A stretch of 64,000 nucleotides of DNA, taken from Weissella viridescens (GTDB lineage Bacteria > Bacillota > Bacilli > Lactobacillales > Lactobacillaceae). A program made the position numbers and the translations under genes. Positions 59,077 through 64,000 of this stretch are shown one piece after another (the stretch's first letter is position 1; each line of letters begins with the position of its first letter). The DNA lies in NCBI RefSeq assembly GCF_003862435.1, contig NZ_RHGY01000007.1, forward strand, positions 32,228 through 96,227, in the 5' to 3' direction. The notes under the pieces were generated by a model. It was not told the DNA's origin. It ran no database searches and was given only the letters and a program-made list of their open reading frames with translations.

Positions 59077-60027
59077 TTAAAATCTTTGTAAGGGTTGTGT
59101 GGTACAGCGGAAGCTTCCGCCAAACATCCGCGAAATTTGGTAGTCCAATGCAGTGACTTGAATACCATGGTCCTCAATGCGGGGAATCAAATCAGTAAAG
59201 GCGCTATCAGTGATATAGGTATGATCATCTAATGGGAGGCCGTTGCACATAAGTTGTGTGGCTTGGGATAGGGTAACCTCAATATGTTCCCAATTTTTAA
59301 GAATATCAGGTATGCCATCCAAGAAGGCTTCTGGACAAACAATCATTAAACCAGGTCGCAATAAACTGAGTGCGCAATCAAGGTGTAAGATATGGGGATG
59401 CAACTTAACAGGAATGACATGATAATCAGAGCCAAGTGTCTCGGATAGCCATTGAATGCCTGTTAGGTCACTGGCTAAACCAGAATAGCCAACTAATACA
59501 TCATGACCTAGTACTAAGACGTCACCACCTTCTAAGTATCCTTGGGTCACTGAAAGATAAGGTGTGTGGGCGACTTGTGTGGCGGACTCTAAATAGTCGT
59601 TAATGGTATCAATTTCATGTTTACGATGAGGTAAGCGTAGATTACCCTTGATAACAGCTGAGCCAATGGTGAAAAAGGGATCACGCACAAAAAAATTGCT
59701 ATAGCCATCACCTGAAGTTATCCCGTGGGCTTTTTCAGTTTCAGTGAGTCGTCGTGGGCGAATAACATCAATCTGATGCTGTTGAAAAATGTTGATTAAG
59801 TTTTGCTTTTCAGTGAGCCACTGTTGATTGAGCTTAGGGTAGGCCGTCGCAAAGTCTTCAGAATAATGGCCAACTTCGATATCAGCGTACTTTTCATCCA
59901 AAAAATCATATTCGCCATTATCAAGTTCGTCATAGACTGCCTTACTGGAAAAGGCGAATTCAGATTGCGCTAGAACGACTTTTTTGAGTGGAGCAAATTC
60001 TGAAATAACGTTAATTGTGTCTGACAT
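59077..60027 (-). CDS. amidinotransferase/arginine deiminase superfamily enzyme
   Basis: 316 aa. Guanidine-handling fold motifs: FFVRDPFFTIG, EGGDVLVLG (Asp/Glu), HPHILHLDCALSLL (catalytic His) and, near the C-terminus, the nucleophile Cys in GGSFRCTTQPL (about 307). The length is that of amidinotransferases and DDAH-like hydrolases and shorter than ArcA. It probably hydrolyses or transfers the amidino group of an arginine-like compound. No arc genes are nearby. Confidence 0.83.
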   Translation of the reverse strand: MSDTINVISEFAPLKKVVLAQSEFAFSSKAVYDELDNGEYDFLDEKYADIEVGHYSEDFATAYPKLNQQWLTEKQNLINIFQQHQIDVIRPRRLTETEKAHGITSGDGYSNFFVRDPFFTIGSAVIKGNLRLPHRKHEIDTINDYLESATQVAHTPYLSVTQGYLEGGDVLVLGHDVLVGYSGLASDLTGIQWLSETLGSDYHVIPVKLHPHILHLDCALSLLRPGLMIVCPEAFLDGIPDILKNWEHIEVTLSQATQLMCNGLPLDDHTYITDSAFTDLIPRIEDHGIQVTALDYQISRMFGGSFRCTTQPLQRF

Positions 60028-60088
60028 ACGGATGTAATTCCCTTCGGTGGTTTTTACACCATTATAACAGAGACCTTCAGGCGTAAAT

Positions 60089-60125
60089 AAAAAGCAGGTA
60101 ACGTTTTAACACGTTATCTGCTTGT
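60089..60125 (-). terminator. terminator of the choloylglycine hydrolase gene
   Basis: Minus strand: AAGCAGATAACGT pairs with ACGTTACCTGCTT (one mismatch-wobble) around a short loop, followed by T5. Confidence 0.8.
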
Positions 60126-60135
60126 TTTATTTTAA

Positions 60136-61170
60136 TTAAATGGCATGGAGCGTATGAGCATGCACACTTGTATCCAATTCAGTGAATGTAATTTCAGTAA
60201 CGTCAGGGTCAATGCCCATTGATGAGATTGCTAGACCCGTAATTGGTTGGGCATAGGCGGTCCGGTTAGCAAGATCATAACCTACCCAGTAACGTGACGC
60301 ATCAGTGATGGCGTTTTGTGGATCAGCATGTTCAAGACCGCGGGGGATGATTACTGAACGGAAAGCAGCATACAGGATGTTGATCCCGTCTTTCGCTTCA
60401 AAGGCATCCAGATTGTTTGAAATCAAGCTTGCTCGAACAAAACGTGAGACAGAGGTATAGTCTCCTGGAAGCCCAAAGAAACCATATCCGGTACCGTTCT
60501 CGATGGGAGTGAGGTTCACATGATTAGCGCCTTTAAGTTGCTTTGGTTGTGTGACATCATTTGTGTCTAAACCAATATAGTTGTTTAAGTTCGTTTGGTG
60601 CCAGCTGTATTCAGGGCTGTTTGTTGCAACACCAGAATATTCGTACAACTTGAATGAGCCTGCCTCAACTGGTTCAAGCACAATGCCATCTCCAGTTTCA
60701 TCAACGAAAATATAGTGGGCAGGAAGCTTTACTTTAAAAGTGCCAATCACTTCAGGTTGATCACTCAATGCAAGCTTTTGGTAATTATCACGAATTTCTT
60801 GAACACTGGCGAATTGTGTTAAGACATATGTTACAAATTCTTCAGCAATAACAGGCTTTTGGCCACGCTTCTTAATTTCATCAGCTGGAGCATGTGTACA
60901 TTCCATAAGAACTTGAATGTCACCAGCCAAGCCTTTTTCGTTAATACCATCATACATAATTGATGTATTAGTTGGGGCCATCCCCACGGCAGCATACTTT
61001 GTCGTCCAGTTATCACCAGAACTGTGTACCTCGACATCACGAGGATAAGTCACAAAACTACTTGGAGCAGGGGCGGTTGGTTCTTCACCAAACATCCCAG
61101 CGGCTAAATCCATTGTCCGTCCCCAAAAAACTTCTCCGCCGGTAGCGGTCAAACGAATACCTGTACACAT
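60136..61170 (-). CDS. choloylglycine hydrolase family enzyme (BSH/penicillin V acylase type)
   Basis: 344 aa Ntn-hydrolase. Cys2 becomes the nucleophile after loss of Met1; Arg18 and Asp21 are in WGRTMDL, Asn in ATNSPEYSW, and Arg in SVSRFVRA. No signal peptide, so cytoplasmic. These residues are shared by bile salt hydrolases, penicillin V acylases and N-acyl homoserine lactone acylases, and the sequence alone does not separate them; the GRTMD form leans to the PVA side. GGAGGAG precedes the ATG. Confidence 0.88.
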   Translation of the reverse strand: MCTGIRLTATGGEVFWGRTMDLAAGMFGEEPTAPAPSSFVTYPRDVEVHSSGDNWTTKYAAVGMAPTNTSIMYDGINEKGLAGDIQVLMECTHAPADEIKKRGQKPVIAEEFVTYVLTQFASVQEIRDNYQKLALSDQPEVIGTFKVKLPAHYIFVDETGDGIVLEPVEAGSFKLYEYSGVATNSPEYSWHQTNLNNYIGLDTNDVTQPKQLKGANHVNLTPIENGTGYGFFGLPGDYTSVSRFVRASLISNNLDAFEAKDGINILYAAFRSVIIPRGLEHADPQNAITDASRYWVGYDLANRTAYAQPITGLAISSMGIDPDVTEITFTELDTSVHAHTLHAI

Positions 61171-61391
61171 ATCATTCTCCTCCGAATTATCTTAAGAAAT
61201 TAAGTAATATGTCTATTATAATATTTTTTTAATTAAATTAAAATACATACGTAAAAGTACGTCTAATTAATGCATCATGAAAGCGTTTAGATTTTCCACC
61301 AAAAATGTTATTCTATAGTTGGTACAAAAATAAATGGTGCAATTTCAAACGCTGTTAAACACGTAACTATTTAAAAAAGAGGTAACAAAAG

Positions 61392-62270
61392 ATGATTACA
61401 AATGCGATCGATATGCTACAAAAAGCGCGAGCAGAACATTATGCGGTGCCTGCCTTTAACGTTAACAATTTGGAATGGGCTAAGGCAATTTTATTGGCCT
61501 GCGAAAAAATGCAATCACCTGTTATGATGCAAGTCACAGGTGGTGCTGCAAAGTACATGGGTGATTTCAAGGTTGCCCATGATCTTATCGCCGATATGTA
61601 TGATGCCCTAAATATTACGGTACCAATGGCAATTCACCTTGATCATGGAACTGAGGCCGATGTGCATGAAGCACTTGATGCGGGATTCACATCAATCATG
61701 TTCGATGGTTCTGCTTTGCCATTAGATGAAAACGTCAACAAGACTGCAGAAATTGCTAAGCTCGTACATGCACAAGATAAGCAATTAGAAGCTGAAGTTG
61801 GAACAATTGGTGGTGAAGAAGACGGAATCATTGCTGATGGTGAGATTGCTTCATTAGACGATACCCTAAAAATGGCTGAAACTGGAGTTGATTCACTTGC
61901 GGTTGGTATTGGGAACATCCACGGTAAATATCCGGCTGACTGGAAGGGGTTGCACTTGGATCACTTGAAGGCCATCACTGATATGCTTTCTGATAAGTTA
62001 GGCCGTGAATTACCACTTGTCTTACATGGTGGATCAGGGATTCCTGATGATCAAATTCAAGCAGCGATTAAACTTGGGATTGCCAAGGTCAACGTCAATA
62101 CGGAAGGGCAATTAGCTTTCCACACGGCCATCCGTGACTTTGTCCTTTCAGACAAAGACTTAGAAGGTAAAAACTATGATCCTCGCAAATTCTTAGAACC
62201 CGGAACAGAAGCGGTTCAAGCAATGTGTGAAGATCGTATTAAGGTATTTGGCTCACAAAATAAAGCTTAG
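61392..62270 (+). CDS. class II fructose-bisphosphate aldolase family protein
   Basis: 292 aa TIM barrel. Zn-binding HLDHG (about 83), catalytic Asp region, EVGTIGGEEDG, GNIHGKYP and LHGGSGIP (second and third Zn His) and KVNVNTE. It matches FbaA of Firmicutes and is close to tagatose-bisphosphate aldolases, so substrate is not absolutely fixed. Single gene with its own terminator. AGAGG precedes the ATG. Confidence 0.92.
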   Translation: MITNAIDMLQKARAEHYAVPAFNVNNLEWAKAILLACEKMQSPVMMQVTGGAAKYMGDFKVAHDLIADMYDALNITVPMAIHLDHGTEADVHEALDAGFTSIMFDGSALPLDENVNKTAEIAKLVHAQDKQLEAEVGTIGGEEDGIIADGEIASLDDTLKMAETGVDSLAVGIGNIHGKYPADWKGLHLDHLKAITDMLSDKLGRELPLVLHGGSGIPDDQIQAAIKLGIAKVNVNTEGQLAFHTAIRDFVLSDKDLEGKNYDPRKFLEPGTEAVQAMCEDRIKVFGSQNKA

Positions 62271-62275
62271 TAAAC

Positions 62276-62309
62276 GAGACATGTACTAGCAGGTGCATGT
62301 CTTTTTTTA
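62276..62309 (+). terminator. terminator of the aldolase gene
   Basis: AGACATG pairs with CATGTCT around a 12-nt loop, followed by seven T residues. Confidence 0.82.
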
Positions 62310-62410
62310 TTGCACAAAGATTAATATTGAAGACGTAGCATTAGGGGATAACACTCGCTTGCTGTTATTTTGTATGATTCAAATTAAAAAATGGTACAAT
62401 AGTGCTATGC

Positions 62411-62431
62411 ACCGCATGTTCTTTATGCGGT
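62411..62431 (+). promoter_or_regulatory. inverted repeat in the cadD leader
   Basis: ACCGCAT-N7-ATGCGGT, perfect 7-bp arms, 26 bp before the cadD start and just after a TACAAT -10-like hexamer (62395-62400). It could be an operator or a short 5' UTR hairpin. Confidence 0.5.
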
Positions 62432-62457
62432 TAAAGATATGAATGTGGAGAGAAAAA

Positions 62458-63057
62458 ATGATACATTTTATTGTTTCAGTGATTGTTGCTTTTGTGAGTA
62501 GTAATCTAGATGATTTAGTTATTTTGACAATTCTTTATGCAGAGGCGACAACACGTAAGCAACGTTGGACAATTCTGTGGGGCCAATTGTTAGGAATTGG
62601 GGCAATCTTGTTGTTGAGTATTGCCTGTGTGACGATGTTACATGCATTTAACCTGAATTATTTGAACTTGTTGGGGATTTTCCCATTGTTGATGGGGGTG
62701 AATGGCTTCTATAAGCTCTACAAGTCAGATGAAACAGCAAAGCAGGATGCAAAGCGACACACAAAAATCCAAAAGACGGCGCAAAAAGCGACTGGCTTAA
62801 CACTCGGAACAATCATGACATTGACTGTTTCAAACGGTGCCGACAATATGGGTATCTATATCCCATTGTTTAGTAAGTATTCAAATACCCAAATGTGGGG
62901 TGTGCTCTTACTCTTTGTGATTATGATTCCAATCTGGTGTTGGATTGGTGAAAAAATTGCTGATCTACCTGTCATTAAGAATTTCGTCCAAAAGTATCAA
63001 AAAGTCTTGGTGCCAATTATCTATATTGGCCTAGGTCTATATATCTTATTCACATAA
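62458..63057 (+). CDS. CadD family cadmium/cation resistance transporter
   Basis: 199 aa from the ATG at 62458 (GGAGAG upstream). Five to six membrane helices. Typical CadD motifs are SSNLDDLVILTILY at the start and VSNGADNMGIYIPLF in helix 4. A charged Lys-rich loop lies between. CadD proteins give cadmium tolerance or export other cations or quaternary amines. No cadC/cadX-type regulator is adjacent. Confidence 0.87.
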   Translation: MIHFIVSVIVAFVSSNLDDLVILTILYAEATTRKQRWTILWGQLLGIGAILLLSIACVTMLHAFNLNYLNLLGIFPLLMGVNGFYKLYKSDETAKQDAKRHTKIQKTAQKATGLTLGTIMTLTVSNGADNMGIYIPLFSKYSNTQMWGVLLLFVIMIPIWCWIGEKIADLPVIKNFVQKYQKVLVPIIYIGLGLYILFT

Positions 63058-63181
63058 ATGTGTTTTCCATGGCGAGCTCTGCTCTGTACATGGTAAAATT
63101 TAGAATGGAATCGCTTGAAAAAGTTGGTCTAAGACAGTAAACAGACCTGAAAAAGAATAAATTAGAAATGTAGGAAGAAGT

Positions 63182-64000
63182 ATGAAACTATGGTTGTTTG
63201 GCTCATATAGTTGGCAAGGAAATCCAAAAGCGTTGTTGATGTACATGCAAAAGCATAATACACAGACCCATGAAGTCTGGTGGGTGGCAGATACGCGCGA
63301 AGAGATGAAGCTTGTTAAAAGTCTTGGTTACAAGGCAACGTTAGCTAGTTCAGACAAGGCTGCCAAATTGTTTGCACGCGCCGATGTTTATGTGACTGAA
63401 AATTTCCGTGAAAAATATCCTGATCACTTAAACCCACAAGCCATTATTTTGAATCTTTGGCACGGCGTTGGATTGAAACATATTGAATTGCGACTTGGTG
63501 CTGAATCAGCTTTGGCTGATGGTATCGTCAAGAAGTATGTGCGGAATTATCCGCTCTATAAAAATAACCTCAAATTTTTGGCAACGTCCGAGGTCATGGA
63601 AAAACATTTCATGGAGGATATGCCATTAGACGAAAAACAAATCATTAAAGGTGGTTATCCGCGTAATCAGGTTTATCGTGATCCTGAGATGAGAACGGAT
63701 CACGGCGCCCTTAACTTTATTGATGATTTTGATTCAGTTTATTTATATGCGCCAACTTATCGTTATAAGGATGTTAATGGATCATTTAAACAACTTCTGC
63801 CTGATTTAAAGGCTGTTGCGGATAAAATGGCAGAACAAAATGGATTATTCATCTTAAAGCTACATCCATTTATGTTAAAGGACCCAGAGTATCAACAAGC
63901 TAAGGCCGAATATGCAAATCATCCTAATTTATTGTTCTGGGATGATAAATATGACGTCTATGAAATTTTCAATAAAATTACGGTCGGTATTATTGATTAT
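63182..64000 (+). CDS. CDP-glycerol glycerophosphotransferase family protein, 3'-truncated by window edge
   Basis: 273 codons visible from the ATG at 63182 (AGGAAG upstream); no stop before the edge. Family landmarks: LNLWHGVGLKHIEL (about 98-111), KGGYPRN (about 158), YLYAPTYRY (about 194), and ILKLHPFM (about 222). These enzymes (TagB/TagF) transfer glycerol phosphate from CDP-glycerol to build poly(glycerol phosphate) teichoic acid at the inner membrane face. Priming or polymerising type cannot be told without the C-terminus. A gene for teichoic acid fits the dlt genes in this window. Confidence 0.88.
   Translation, partial: MKLWLFGSYSWQGNPKALLMYMQKHNTQTHEVWWVADTREEMKLVKSLGYKATLASSDKAAKLFARADVYVTENFREKYPDHLNPQAIILNLWHGVGLKHIELRLGAESALADGIVKKYVRNYPLYKNNLKFLATSEVMEKHFMEDMPLDEKQIIKGGYPRNQVYRDPEMRTDHGALNFIDDFDSVYLYAPTYRYKDVNGSFKQLLPDLKAVADKMAEQNGLFILKLHPFMLKDPEYQQAKAEYANHPNLLFWDDKYDVYEIFNKITVGIIDY

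Noticed and set aside
1..64000. tRNA or rRNA genes, complete insertion sequences, phage attachment sites
   Set aside because: I looked for tRNA-like cloverleaf ends, transposase frames with terminal repeats and integrase genes and saw none that hold up; a formal tRNAscan or IS search was not possible here.

Overview
The window is a chromosomal stretch of a low-GC Gram-positive bacterium of the Lactobacillales. The gene set points to a lactic acid bacterium: PepX, a PepV-like dipeptidase, a dltE-dltX-dltABCD teichoic-acid operon, a lysine operon behind an L-box, ABC-F and LmrA/BmrA-type transporters, and a CDP-glycerol glycerophosphotransferase. Shine-Dalgarno sites are strong, intrinsic terminators sit between most units, and promoters are of the TTGACA/TATAAT type. 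A member of the Weissella/Leuconostoc branch is my best guess, but the genus is inference. I see no rRNA, tRNA, CRISPR array, complete insertion sequence or prophage.

Layout. 1-5.3 kb: end of an ABC-F gene, a GNAT enzyme, a PepV-like dipeptidase behind a T-box leader, glutamate-cysteine ligase, and a small AT-rich island with an orphan acidic protein. 5.8-11.2 kb: pepX, a wall-anchored collagen-binding-like adhesin with an unusual sorting motif, and an Mga-like regulator. 11.5-14.2 kb: a pga/ica-like exopolysaccharide operon (unknown 98-aa protein, glycosyltransferase, small membrane subunit, deacetylase). 14.3-19.8 kb: TerC protein, P-type ATPase behind a perfect palindrome, then an unknown-SDR-Nudix operon. 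19.8-25 kb: a Ser/Thr-rich surface protein, a DapE-like deacylase, and an Rrf2 regulator with a YhgE/Pip membrane protein.

25-29.3 kb: a MarR regulator with a frameshifted multidrug ABC exporter, and a UvrX-like Y-family polymerase with a YolD-like partner. 29.7-42.2 kb: a cell-envelope region with dltE, dltX, dltA-D, two alpha/beta hydrolases, a lone PTS EIIC, and three more DltE-like serine hydrolases. 42.2-46.4 kb: a two-subunit ThrE-type threonine/serine exporter and two MFS transporters, the first behind a structured leader with a 21-codon ORF. 46.5-55.3 kb: a divergent lysine locus. A YclM-type aspartokinase reads left. A lysine riboswitch followed by alr-lysA-dapH-deacetylase-dapA-dapB-asd reads right.

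55.3-64 kb: housekeeping and accessory genes (GNAT, SDR, a membrane-anchored Ser-rich protein, LOG protein, MazG-like protein, pentapeptide-repeat protein, amidinotransferase-family enzyme, choloylglycine hydrolase, class II aldolase, CadD). It ends in a CDP-glycerol glycerophosphotransferase cut by the window edge.

How the parts fit: much of the window serves the cell envelope (D-alanylation and probable de-alanylation of teichoic acid, teichoic-acid polymerisation, a PNAG-like polymer, adhesin, and lysine/DAP for peptidoglycan) and amino-acid supply (PepX, PepV, lysine operon, ThrE). RNA-level control is prominent: a T-box, an L-box and one candidate translated attenuator leader. The strongest follow-up points are the T-box on a dipeptidase gene, the expansion of DltE-like hydrolases around the dlt operon, the alanine-racemase paralogue occupying a lysine operon that has no dapF, and the leader ORF ahead of the MFS gene.
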